This document shows, piece by piece, positions 7,870 to 15,740 of a DNA stretch of 16,938 bases (position 1 is the first letter of the stretch; each line of letters begins with the position of its first letter). The DNA is taken from contig JAJJXM010000201.1 in NCBI GenBank assembly GCA_024516155.1, positions 1 to 16,938 on the forward strand. Reading direction: 5' to 3'. The DNA comes from Pyronema omphalodes (Eukaryota > Ascomycota > Pezizomycetes > Pezizales > Pyronemataceae). The translations under genes and the position numbers were made by a program. The notes under the pieces are model-generated. The model did no database searches. It was given only the letters and a program-made list of their open reading frames with translations, and was not told the origin of the DNA.

Positions 7870-7895
7870 AGCATTCTCCGCAGGCGGAGAATGCT
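7870..7895. repeat. 26-base perfect palindrome upstream of the promoter
   Basis: AGCATTCTCCGC and GCGGAGAATGCT are exact 12-base complements separated by AG. It ends where the TGAGTCA site begins. The 3' LTR copy is at 14601-14626. It could form a cruciform or bind a dimeric factor. Confidence 0.85.
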
Positions 7896-7926
7896 GAGTC
7901 ACGAGTCATGAAGGAGCAAGTATAAG
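7895..7926 (+). promoter_or_regulatory. LTR core promoter: bZIP-type site and TATA box
   Basis: TGAGTCA (7895-7901), a Gcn4/AP-1-type site, is followed by a partial second copy (GAGTCATGA), then TATAAG at 7921. Transcription would start about 30-37 bases later, near 7950-7958. Confidence 0.55.
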
Positions 7927-7957
7927 AGGAGGAAATTTGTATGTAGTTTATTTCTTC

Positions 7958-7967
7958 ACGCAATCAA
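7958..7967 (+). promoter_or_regulatory. Presumed mRNA 5' end that self-primes reverse transcription
   Basis: ACGCAATCAA, 37 bases after the start of the TATA box, is the exact reverse complement of 8166-8175, next to the LTR end. The same 10-mer survives in the diverged LTR' (5065-5056, minus strand). Confidence 0.65.
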
Positions 7968-8164
7968 GTTTCTATTTACCACAATCCTATCTACAAAAGT
8001 TCCCTTGTGATATCCCATCTCTCCAAAACTCACCTGTGATTTCCCAGCCCAAAAACCCTTGCCCATTCCCAACTTACCAGCCTTACCTAACCGGCCGCCA
8101 CCCTCCCCGCCGCCGAAACCCCCGCGCTGCCTGTCGTCAGTAACCGTGGATACGGATTCTGATA

Positions 8165-8175
8165 TTTGATTGCGT
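8165..8175 (+). promoter_or_regulatory. Self-complementary primer-binding site
   Basis: No TGG-type tRNA primer site follows the LTR. Instead TTTGATTGCGT can pair with LTR bases 7958-7968: ten Watson-Crick pairs plus one G-U next to the LTR boundary. This matches the self-priming mode described for Tf1 and its relatives, in which about 11 nt of the mRNA 5' end serve as primer. Confidence 0.7.
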
Positions 8176-8204
8176 CCTGTGTACGACACCCAACGCGGAA
8201 CGAA

Positions 8205-8249
8205 GACCCAGAAAACCCAGAAAACCCAGAAGACCCAGAAAACCTAGAA
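8205..8249 (+). repeat. Five 9-base tandem units in the gag leader
   Basis: The units are GACCCAGAA, AACCCAGAA twice, GACCCAGAA and AACCTAGAA. In the gag frame they would read as Pro-Glu-Asn/Asp triplets, but no ATG precedes them in that frame. Confidence 0.8.
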
Positions 8250-8411
8250 GAAGGCGCACACAGTGGCATCCTTTCAGCTAAAAGAGCTCGGAGAACATAT
8301 CGAACAAGAACCGACCGGATCGGCAAGCCCAGTGACCCCCGAACAACCATCCAGACCACAGACCCCCGAATCACCCGAACTGCCCCATACCTCCACCGAC
8401 GAGCCTGGGAA

Positions 8412-9218
8412 ATGGCGACCCCGGCAGGATTGGGACTTGTCACTCCGGTCACGATGACCCAGGAGCAGTTGAACCAGATCCTCATTCAACTCCATCGCCC
8501 CATGACAAACAGTAACCCCAAGGTGGAAGACCCGGAGCTGTACTACGGTGAACGAACCAAGCTGAGGGCATTCCTGACGCAATGCGAACTGAAGTTCAAT
8601 TGTGAAGGGAATACATTCGACACCGAACAGAAAAAGGTGAACTATGCGAGCTCCCGCTGTAGAGGTAACGCTTGGGCATGGATCGAGCCGTCCATCAAGG
8701 AGGGGAAAAGCGTATACACGACCTGGGAGGCCTTTAGGACTGCTGTCAGTAGGGCTTTCGGGGAAGCCGACTCAAAAGAAGTAGCAAGAAGAAAGTTCAA
8801 GATGATCAGGCAGGGCGCGCGATCCGCCGCTGCATACTGGGCCGAATTTCAAAGGATCAAATCCGATTTAAGATATAATGACGAGACCTACATCGATCAA
8901 TTCAGTGATGGACTAAACACAGACGTCCAACGACAGTTGGCACTCCTTGACGAACGACCAACGGATCTCACGGAGTTCGCCAACAAGGCCATAGTGTTAG
9001 ACAACCGACTATTCAATTTCCGAACCCTGAGGACTCGATATGAAACTCAATTCTATCACCACCCCCATCTCAAGGGGCAGGGACACGACTCTCGACTCTC
9101 CGACCCCAAACCAATGGAATTAGATTCCACTCGTCGACCGAAACCAAGGGATAGGACGGAGGAGGATAGGCGGAAGCGGAATAACGAATGTTTTAACTGT
9201 GGAAAGGTGGGACACTAG
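8412..9218 (+). pseudogene. gag: Element B gag, broken in the zinc knuckle
   Basis: The capsid-like region reads from ATG 8412. It contains a conserved Ty3/Gypsy Gag core (ELYYGERTKLRAFLTQCELKF, with later AYWAEFQRIKSDLRY and FSDGLNTDVQRQL) and a basic tail ending in a CCHC knuckle. The knuckle is cut: CFNCGKVGH is followed by TAG (9216-9218), after which the frame gives AAKCPSK with the fourth ligand. So a stop replaces one residue inside the knuckle. A further in-frame TAA follows at 9273. The ancestral start may be further up: frame 8263-8457 gives a plausible Pro/Glu-rich N-terminus beginning MASFQLKEL if GTG 8263 were ATG, which would require a frame change near 8412. Gag would assemble the virus-like particle and bind element RNA. 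Confidence 0.8.
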
Positions 9219-9289
9219 GCTGCGAAGTGCCCAAGTAAGAAATCATTCAGAGCAGCGGAAACTACATTGGTATAAGAGGGACTCGGTGA

Positions 9290-12200
9290 GACATCGGGAA
9301 AAGAGAGTCCCCAGGAATAAAAGGAAAAGGTGGATTCCTGGGGCAACTGTCGCCCACCAGTTCAACCACGGCAGGACCGGCGGATAGAATCTCGAGTGTA
9401 GGACCATACGGAAGAAACGAAAAGAGTATCCTGCGAGTAAAATTAATCGGACGAAATAAGAAAGAATACCACACAACGGCCATGATCGACTGCGGGGCCA
9501 CGGAGAATTCTATAGATCGAAAATATGTGAGACAGCAGGGATTGCCCTGCGCGAAAAAATTAACCCCACGAAAGGTTCTCGCTGTAGACGGACGGGAATT
9601 GGATGGGGGCCCAGTAACCCACGATGCCATGGTGACCATGGTGATCAACGACAATAGGGAAGGTATTAGGCTCCACTGTATTACCATTGGCAACGCACCC
9701 ATTATCCTGGGACTGCCTTGGTTGCGGAAACACAATCCCAGCATTGACTGGAAGAAGGGAAGGATTGTCTTCAACTCCGAGAAATGCGGAAAGAACTGCC
9801 TTCCTACCTCGCCCCATGCCACGACCGTGTCGGAACGGGGGGCAGAAAAAGAATATAAACAACGGATACATGAGGAAGCGGAGCACGCCTATGGTATGGG
9901 AGGGCCGAAAGAGGTGCCCACCGAGGTCGATCCCGACTCGCCTCAGTGCACTTCGCGGCAACCCCCGCAAGCGCCAGCCAACCAGAAGGAACCGGGGAAC
10001 TGGGAAACCGCTCCCGCCAAATCAATCGCTACTGCGCCAACCAACCAGGAAGAACCGGGGAACTGGGAAACCGCTCCCGCCAAATCAATTGCCACTTCCG
10101 GGGAATTGGAGCTCGCGAGTACCATAATCCGAGCGGGGAAGGACAAACCTGACTCCCTGGAAGAAATAATACCACCGGAATATGCAGATTACCTCTCCGT
10201 ATTCAGGGAAAAAGAGGCGGTAGGGTTGCCTCCGCACCGACATCATGACCACCGGATCCCCTTGATGGACGGAAAGGTTCCGCCGTTCGAACCCCTGCGA
10301 GCCCTCGATGAGGAACGCCTGCGAGTACTGAGGGATTACTTGGAAGAGAATGAAAGAAGGGGTTGGGTCCGACGGTCGACGTCTCCAGCGGGAGCCCCAA
10401 TCCATTTCGTTGAGAAAAAGGATGGTACCTTACGGTTATGCGTCGACTACCGACGACTCAACGAAATCACAATCAAGGATCGCACCCCACTCCCGCTGAT
10501 AGGGGAAGCGTTGGATAGACTTTCCAACGCCAAGATCTATACCAAATTAGATGTGCGAGATGCATACCATAACCTCCGAATAGCCACAGGTGATGAATGG
10601 AAAACTGCGTTCCGTACCAAGTACGGTCTATACGAGTATTTGGTGATGCCATTTGGTTTGACAAATGCTCCAGCTTCGTTTCAACGATGGATGAACGAAG
10701 TCTTAAGTGATTACCTCGACATCTTTTGCATCGCCTATCTCGACGACATATTGATTTACTCGGATAATCTGGCGGAGCATCGGAGACACGTACACATGGT
10801 CCTGGAGAGGTTGAGGGACGTAGGACTGACCCTCAAACCCTCGAAATGTGAATTCCACACAAAAAAGACGGAATACCTGGGATACATCATCTCACCCACA
10901 GGGTTGCAGATGGACCCCGAGAAAATTAGGCCGGTTAAGGAATGGAAGGAACCGGTAAATGTGAAGGGAGTCCAAAGTTTCCTGGGGTTCGCCAATTTCT
11001 ACCGTCGATTCATCCGGGATTTCAGCAAGATCACCACGCCATTGCACGATTGACGAAAAAACAGGTACCCTGGGAATGGAACGACGAGACACAACGGGCC
11101 TTTGAGCAACTGAAAACGGCAATGATATCCCAACCGATCCTGCAACATTTCGACCCGGATCGGCCACTCACCCTGGAAACAGACGCCTCAGACTATGCCA
11201 TCGGGGCAGTCTGCTCACAACCCGACCACTCCAACGTACTGCACCCCCTTGCCTATTTTTCAAGAAAATTAAAAGAAGCGGAGCTCAATTACGACATCCA
11301 CGATAAGGAGCTCCTGGCAATAGTGGAAGCATTGGACAAATGGTCGACATACTGCAAATCGACAAAACACAGTATCCGGATACTGTCAGACCATAAAAAC
11401 CTAGAGTATTGGCAAACGAAGAGGGACCTCAACCTCCGACAGGCCCGATGGGCGGAACAACTGGCTAACTATGACTTCACGATCACGTATCGTCCGGGGA
11501 AGTTGGCAGGAAAACCCGACATATTGTCCCGAGAGTCAGGAGACTCTCCCTGGGAAGGGGAGATGAAGCACCGGCAGAAACGAAGCCGAGTCCTCCTTCC
11601 CCAGGAAGTCTTTCATGTGAACGGGACACAATTGATAAGACTCACCCCGGACACCCCCCTCATTACCAAAATTCGGGAAAAGACGGAAACCGATACAGAA
11701 CTCCAGGAGGTAATCCGCAAACTTCGGGAAGGGATAACCCGAGACAATAAGGTCCCCTTGGGGTTATGCGAGGAAAAGGATGGGTGACTCCTATATGAGG
11801 GATTGATATGGGTCCCTGACGACGACGACCTGAGGTTACAAATCTTACGACAACATCACGACTCCCAAGCCGCGGGGCATCCGGGAAGGGCAAGGACCTT
11901 GGAGTTGGTCAGCCGGAATTTTTATTGGCCACAACAAGGACAGTATGTGACTCGATATGTCGACTACTGTGATACCTGTAAACGTATCAAGCCCATTAAG
12001 CACGCCCCCTTCGGCCTCTTACGACCGTTACAGATTCCAGAAAGACCATGGGAATCCATCTCCATGGATTTTATCACAGGTCTTCCGGAAGATGGGGGAA
12101 TGAATACGATATGGGTGATTGTGGACCGCTTGACGAAGATGGCGCACTTCGTAGCATGTAAGGACACTATGGGACCCAGGGCACTTGCGGACGGGTTTCT

Positions 12201-13118
12201 CACACATGTGGTACGGGCCCACGGACTCCCCAGCCGCATCATCTCGGATCGGGGGTCCCTATTCACCTCTCAGTTCTGGAAGAGGGTTATGGAAGCAATG
12301 GGAACCACGAGGAACCTGAGTACGGCGTTTCACCCAGAGTCCGACGGACAGACAGAGAGGGTCAATGCGATCCTCGAACAATACCTCAGGGCGTATTGTA
12401 ACTATCAACAGGACAATTGGAACCAACTCCTTCCTATGGCGGAGTTCTGCTACAACAACTCCCGCTCAGGATGTCCCCCTTCTTCGCAAATTACGGATAG
12501 CATCCCCGTTTTACCCAGCCGCTGGGTGAAGTCGCGGAAGGAAACCCCAAGGTCTCCAAATATGTTGGCGCCCTCAACCGACTTCACGAGGATCTGAGGG
12601 CAGAGGTCCACTATGCCCAGACTGCTCATGCAGAACAGGCGAACCGGCATCGACACCCGGATCCGGTCCTTCGAGTGGGAGATCGGGTCTGGCTGAAGAG
12701 GAAGAATGTGAAAACCACCCGACCCTCCAACAAGCTCGATTACAAGCTATTGGGGCCCTACACTATCTTGTCTAAGGTAGGGTCGCGAGCTTATAAGCTG
12801 GACCTCCCCCCAAACGCAAAGATCCATCCAGTATTTCGCATCTCCCTTCTAGAACCGTCTCAACCTACTTCGACCACCATCCCAGGCCATATTCAGCCCC
12901 CTCCGCTACCGATTGTCCTCGATGACGAGGAAGAGTGGGAAGTTGAGGAGATAGTGGATTCTCGATGCCACCGGGGTCAGATACAATATCGAGTTAAGTG
13001 GACTGGTTTCCACGACCCCGATACGACCTGGTACCCCGCCGACAATTACCAAAACTCCCCCCACGCCATCACCCAATTCCACCGCAAGTACCCTAATAAA
13101 CCTGCCCCACAGCTCTAA
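9290..13118 (+). pseudogene. pol: Element B pol: protease, RT, RNase H, integrase, chromodomain, with four lesions
   Basis: The pol frame opens at 9290, one frame back from gag. The protease has MIDCGAT (9482 onward) and ILGLPWL. RT has LRLCVDYRRLN, MPFGLTNAPASFQ and YLDD (10736-10747). RNase H has LETDASD (Asp at 11182) and TYRPGKLAGKPD. Integrase has an HHCC finger (HH, GHPGRART, CDTC) and catalytic residues in SMDFITGLP, IISDRGS and DGQTERVN. A GPY/F module (LGPYTIL) and a chromodomain (EEEWEVEEIVDSR, VKWTGF, TTWYP) end the protein. Lesions: a one-base loss near 11049 (frame 2 to frame 1), TGA at 11785-11787 where TGG is expected, a frame change near 12466, and TAG at 12498-12500 in ANYG-HPRF. 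The stop TAA at 13116-13118 overlaps the ORF3 ATG. Confidence 0.9.
9978..10098 (+). repeat. Two-copy ~60-base tandem repeat in the protease-RT linker
   Basis: Two in-frame copies, starting at 9978 and 10037, encode EPGNWETAPAKSIAT twice. The copies differ by a few bases and one short indel. This is a flexible linker between protease and RT, so copy number probably varies between elements. Confidence 0.85.
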
Positions 13119-14185
13119 TGGTCGATAGAACGAACTCCGAGGACCCCCCGTCCTCTTTGGGCTGGTACCGAACCCCTACTCCCCCGGCAGAAAAGAAATC
13201 CCCCCACCCCACGATCCCGCACGCAGAACTACACTGGTCGTTCTGCAACAACGACTCCTGCTCCATTCACCTCCAATCGAAACTAAACAACAATCATTTC
13301 CCAGCGGTGGCGCAAGCAATTGCGGCACGCATGAAAAGATCATGTAGCTGCGGGCAGCTACATGACCCCGAGTTAGAATGGGTGATCCGACACCGAAGGA
13401 TGGACCCGCAAAAGGCCTGCAAGGCATGGCAGAAAGGAAAGAGACTCTGCAATGTGTGTAAATTCCTGGTCAACAAAGACGGACACGACCAGAGATGCGG
13501 TATCAGGGGATGGAGACCCCCCACGGAGACCCAGGCAACGATACCACCCTGCAAGGACGAGCCCGGGACAGGAAAGGAACCTCCCGTCCCTACGGAAAAT
13601 CAGGAAAACGAACCACCCCGTCCCCGCGAACTGGAATCGGAGGACCCCACCATCCATACGATCCGACACCAACTCCCAGTGATTATGATGACGGGACCCT
13701 CGGACCACGAGAAGGTGGCAATCAACCTGTCTTTCTATCAGACAGCGGAGCCGGAACAGCATCTCCCCACCGTCGACTGCCGACCAACCAACGACCTGAC
13801 ATCTGCCCCTTGTTCGGATCCCCCTGAGCCCCCCGCCTCAGGGCACCAACAAGATCAAATACCCCCGTTCTCCTTAGGGCACCAACAAGAACAAATAACG
13901 GCGCCCCCCTTAGGACACCAACAAGAGCAAATACCGCCTTATGTCCTCGAGGACATCACCCAGGACGTCGTACGTCGCCGACGTCGGGGAAGGCAGTATC
14001 GGGGACGGTCCCCCATCCGGAGGCCCGCGTTGAGGACTGCATACGGCCTCGCCGGAGTCTCGGCCTGGTGGGGGGGGCTTATGTCACAACGCTCCCGTGA
14101 CATGCTCCTGGCCTCCGCCGTCACCACCGCAGGACTATGGGTGGTCGCCATCACCCTAGCAACCCGCTACGCCATCATGAAGTGA
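13118..14185 (+). CDS. ORF3: Cys/His-rich protein with C-terminal membrane helix (env-position, function unknown)
   Basis: An intact frame of 355 codons. ATG 13118-13120 shares its A with pol's TAA (TAATG). Residues 40-127 are Cys/His-rich: HWSFCNNDSCSIH (C43, C48, H51), CSCGQLH (C76, C78, H82), C101, then CNVC (C111, C114), H123 and C127. This could bind two or three zinc ions. Residues 130-285 are Pro/Glu/Gln-rich and include GHQQ(D/E)QI at 242, 254 and 266. Residues 286-302 are Arg-rich (five Arg in a row). A hydrophobic helix at about 329-349 ends the protein six residues later, so it may be tail-anchored with the bulk in the cytosol. The last 34 codons lie in the 3' LTR. The position after pol is that of env in errantiviruses, but there is no signal peptide or furin-like site. 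I faintly recall a W-x2-C-x4-C-x2-H pattern from fungal retroelement proteins and cannot confirm it. Confidence 0.8.
   Translation: MVDRTNSEDPPSSLGWYRTPTPPAEKKSPHPTIPHAELHWSFCNNDSCSIHLQSKLNNNHFPAVAQAIAARMKRSCSCGQLHDPELEWVIRHRRMDPQKACKAWQKGKRLCNVCKFLVNKDGHDQRCGIRGWRPPTETQATIPPCKDEPGTGKEPPVPTENQENEPPRPRELESEDPTIHTIRHQLPVIMMTGPSDHEKVAINLSFYQTAEPEQHLPTVDCRPTNDLTSAPCSDPPEPPASGHQQDQIPPFSLGHQQEQITAPPLGHQQEQIPPYVLEDITQDVVRRRRRGRQYRGRSPIRRPALRTAYGLAGVSAWWGGLMSQRSRDMLLASAVTTAGLWVVAITLATRYAIMK
13340..13365. repeat. 26-base perfect palindrome inside ORF3
   Basis: TCATGTAGCTGC and GCAGCTACATGA are exact 12-base complements around GG. It encodes the CSCGQLH zinc-ligand segment. Arm and loop lengths equal those of the LTR palindrome at 7870-7895, with unrelated sequence. 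Confidence 0.85.
13841..13933 (+). repeat. Three 36-base in-frame repeats in ORF3
   Basis: GGCACCAACAAGA-type units recur at 12-codon spacing and encode GHQQDQI, GHQQEQI and GHQQEQI, separated by Pro-rich residues. The third unit has GGACAC, a synonymous change. Confidence 0.8.
14067..14081 (+). promoter_or_regulatory. Polypurine tract of element B
   Basis: A G-rich run (GGTGGGGGGGGC) ends a few bases before the 3' LTR and would prime plus-strand DNA. It is read through by ORF3 as WWGG, so those residues are partly dictated by the tract. Confidence 0.75.
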
Positions 14186-14895
14186 TAGGGATAGGGTTAG
14201 GGCAAGGGGCTGGGCCCCTTGCCGGGGATTTTCATATGTTAGGAGTTATTTATTATTTGAATTTATTTTAGGTATCACGGCGGCTAGGAAAATGTTGGAA
14301 TCTTTTTCTTATCTCTTTTGGTATGTACTCTTTCTTTATTATTTGGAATCACGGCGGTTAGCCAGGTAGTTATGTCTTTTTGGTATGTACTCTTTCTTTG
14401 TTATTTGAAATCACGGCGGTTAGCCAGGTAGTTATCTCTTTTGGTATGTACTCTTTCTTTATTATTATTATTTGGAATTACGGCGGTTAGTTATCTTTGG
14501 TATGTATTGTTCCCTTGCTTTCTTATTTGGAATTACGGCGGTTGGCAAATGGTGGGGAATGTTGGTCATGTATGTAGTGATCACGGCGGTTAGCATTTAG
14601 AGCATTCTCCGCAGGCGGAGAATGCTGAGTCACGAGTCATGAAGGAGCAAGTATAAGAGGAGGAAATTTGTATGTAGTTTATTTCTTCACGCAATCAAGT
14701 TGCTATTTACCACAATCCTATCTACAAAAGTTCCCTTGTGATATCCCATCTCTCCAAAACTCACCTGTGATTTCCCAGCCCAAAAACCCTTGCCCATTCC
14801 CAGCTTACCAGCCTTACCTAACCCGCCGCCACCCTCCTCGCCGCCGAAACCCCCGCGCTGCCTGTCGTCAGTAACCGTGGATACGGATTCTGATA
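14082..14895 (+). repeat. Element B 3' LTR
   Basis: 814 bases, colinear with 7351-8164 with about 12 substitutions and no indels. Its first 104 bases are the last codons and stop of ORF3. It contains the same telomere-like motif (14186-14202), tandem array, palindrome (14601-14626), TGAGTCA (14626-14632) and ACGCAATCAA (14689-14698). Confidence 0.95.
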
Positions 14896-14900
14896 CCCTC
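14896..14900. repeat. Target site duplication of element B, right copy
   Basis: CCCTC, identical to 7346-7350; element A sequence resumes here. Confidence 0.85.
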
Positions 14901-15140
14901 CCGGGCCAGATTATCCCACCACCCCTACCGGTAGTAGTAGACGGCGAAGAAGAATGGTTCGTCGATGAAATTCTGGATAGCCGTTGGTCCAGAGGCAATC
15001 TGCAGTACCTCGTCAAGTGGACCGGCCATGACTCTCCAACCTGGGAACCGGAAACGAACCTGTCAGAAACCGAGGCCGCTGAGAGATTCCATCAGCTATA
15101 CCCAGACAAGCCTTCTCCTCTCGTAGGAACTCGAGCCTAA
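14896..15140 (+). pseudogene. pol: Element A pol, C-terminal chromodomain part
   Basis: The continuation of A's Pol after the B insertion, in frame with 5468-7350 when one CCCTC is discounted. It encodes PGQIIPPPLP, then a chromodomain (EEWFVDEILDSRW, LQYLVKWTGHD, TWEPETNL) and a short tail ending in TAA 15138-15140. The chromodomain would read histone methylation marks to steer integration. Its core has no stop and looks sound, but it is now cut off from the integrase. B's Pol ends with a similar PPPLP-linked chromodomain (about 12890-13118). Confidence 0.9.
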
Positions 15141-15152
15141 CAGGGGGGATAC
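15141..15152 (+). promoter_or_regulatory. Polypurine tract of element A
   Basis: CAGGGGGGATAC lies directly before the TGTCAC start of A's 3' LTR and directly after the pol stop codon. Confidence 0.75.
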
Positions 15153-15683
15153 TGTCACGGCACACGGCTGACGAGCCGTTGTGTTGTTGCGTCACCATTG
15201 TGTTGTCGTTGTTGTGGTTGACGTCGTGCCGTTGTCTTGCCGTGTTGTGTTGTGTTGTCGTTGTGTTGTTGTGTGTGCCGTGCCGTTGTTGTTGATGGAC
15301 TAACTGATGATGGATGACGTACCCTGAGCTGGAGAGCTGTGGCGTCGCAGGTGAAATGATGGAGAACGGAAGCTGTCATGTAGCGATGTTGGATGACGGC
15401 ACAGCAAGAGTGCTGGCCGCCCTTTGTACATAAGGAGGCTTGCCTCCCCGTCGTTGAGTTCTCCATCGAACGTCTTGTGTCTTTCCCTTGTCCTTCAAAT
15501 GAAGACTCCTCTCTCAAGTCTCACGTCATTCTTGTCCTGGTCTCTGTCCTTGTCTCATGTGCCATCCGTCTGTCGTGCACTTCGGTGCTTGTCTTCCGTT
15601 CCCGTATCCCGGAACCCGCCTAGTCCCTCCCTGCCGGTAGTGTTCAGTATGTTCTTCGAACGTCCGTTCTTAGTTCCTTGACA
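15153..15683 (+). repeat. Element A 3' LTR
   Basis: 531 bases from TGTCACGG to CTTGACA, with perfect 5-base inverted ends TGTCA/TGACA. The first ~140 bases are a G/T-rich simple repeat. A weak TATA-like TACATAAG (15427-15434) runs into a hairpin (GGAGGC-TT-GCCTCC, 15434-15447). The matching 5' LTR is absent, so neither the age nor the primer site of A can be read. TCAGG follows and should be one half of A's target duplication. Confidence 0.75.
15177..15294 (+). repeat. G/T-rich low-complexity tract in A's LTR
   Basis: Irregular runs of GTTGTGTTGTC-like units, broken by GCCGTGCC and GTCACC pieces. No coding meaning; any frame is hydrophobic by composition. Confidence 0.8.
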
Positions 15684-15714
15684 TCAGGACAGAGACGGGG
15701 AAAGGAACACTTAC

Positions 15715-15740
15715 CTCAAGGGTGTCGACTTACCCTTGAG
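15715..15740 (+). other. Conserved stem-loop in R-right
   Basis: CTCAAGGGT and ACCCTTGAG pair perfectly over nine bases around the loop GTCGACTT. Compared with R-left, stem pair 5 changes from T-A to A-T, pair 7 from G-U to G-C, and the loop differs by one base. Confidence 0.7.

Larger units (their letters stand above)
7351..8164 (+). repeat. Element B 5' LTR
   Basis: 814 bases, TGTCA...TGATA. The ends form a near-perfect 5-base inverted repeat, but the usual terminal CA is TA in both LTRs, so the change predates this insertion. Order within the LTR: a copy of the ORF3 C-terminal codons, telomere-like TAGGG motifs (7455-7471), a GC hairpin (7470-7492), six degenerate tandem units (7543-7862), a 26-base palindrome (7870-7895), a bZIP-like site, a TATA box (7921-7926), the presumed transcript start, then a C-rich U5. 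Confidence 0.95.
7351..14895 (+). mobile_element. Element B: full-length chromovirus with LTRs, gag, pol and a third ORF
   Basis: Bounded by two direct LTRs of exactly 814 bases and flanked by CCCTC duplications. Internal order: a self-complementary primer site, leader, gag, protease, RT, RNase H, integrase, GPY/F, chromodomain, then ORF3, which runs into the 3' LTR. I count about 12 substitutions and no indel between the LTRs (about 98.5% identity), so insertion was fairly recent. Gag and pol still carry several stops and frameshifts, whereas ORF3 is intact. It lies in the same orientation as its host, element A. Confidence 0.95.
5468..15683 (+). mobile_element. Element A: truncated Ty3/Gypsy chromovirus, interrupted by element B
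   Basis: It starts abruptly within the RT/RNase H connection, against LTR' at 5467, so the 5' LTR, gag, protease and most of RT are missing. It runs through RNase H and integrase to 7350, where element B (7351-14895) is inserted. It resumes at 14896 with the chromodomain, a purine tract and a 3' LTR (15153-15683). The two halves are in the same frame once one copy of the CCCTC duplication is discounted. A differs from B in LTR length and sequence and in much of its Pol, so it is a separate family. A's 3' end sits inside repeat R-right. Confidence 0.85.

Noticed and set aside
8148..8164. TGGATACGGATTCTGATA as a tRNA primer-binding site
   Set aside because: It is present in both LTRs and lies before the LTR boundary set by the CCCTC duplication, so it is U5 and not a primer site.
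9843..10152. Short ORFs over the protease-RT linker in other frames
   Set aside because: They exist because of the in-frame 60-base tandem repeat of pol and have no domain content.
13118..14185. ORF3 as a classical retroviral-type envelope glycoprotein
   Set aside because: There is no N-terminal signal peptide, no cleavage motif and no fusion-peptide-like segment. The only membrane segment is at the extreme C-terminus.
15153..15300. Hydrophobic reading frame at the start of A's LTR, as a possible ORF3 tail
   Set aside because: A's pol stops before the LTR and there is no ORF3. The hydrophobic residues come from the GTT/TTG-rich simple repeat.
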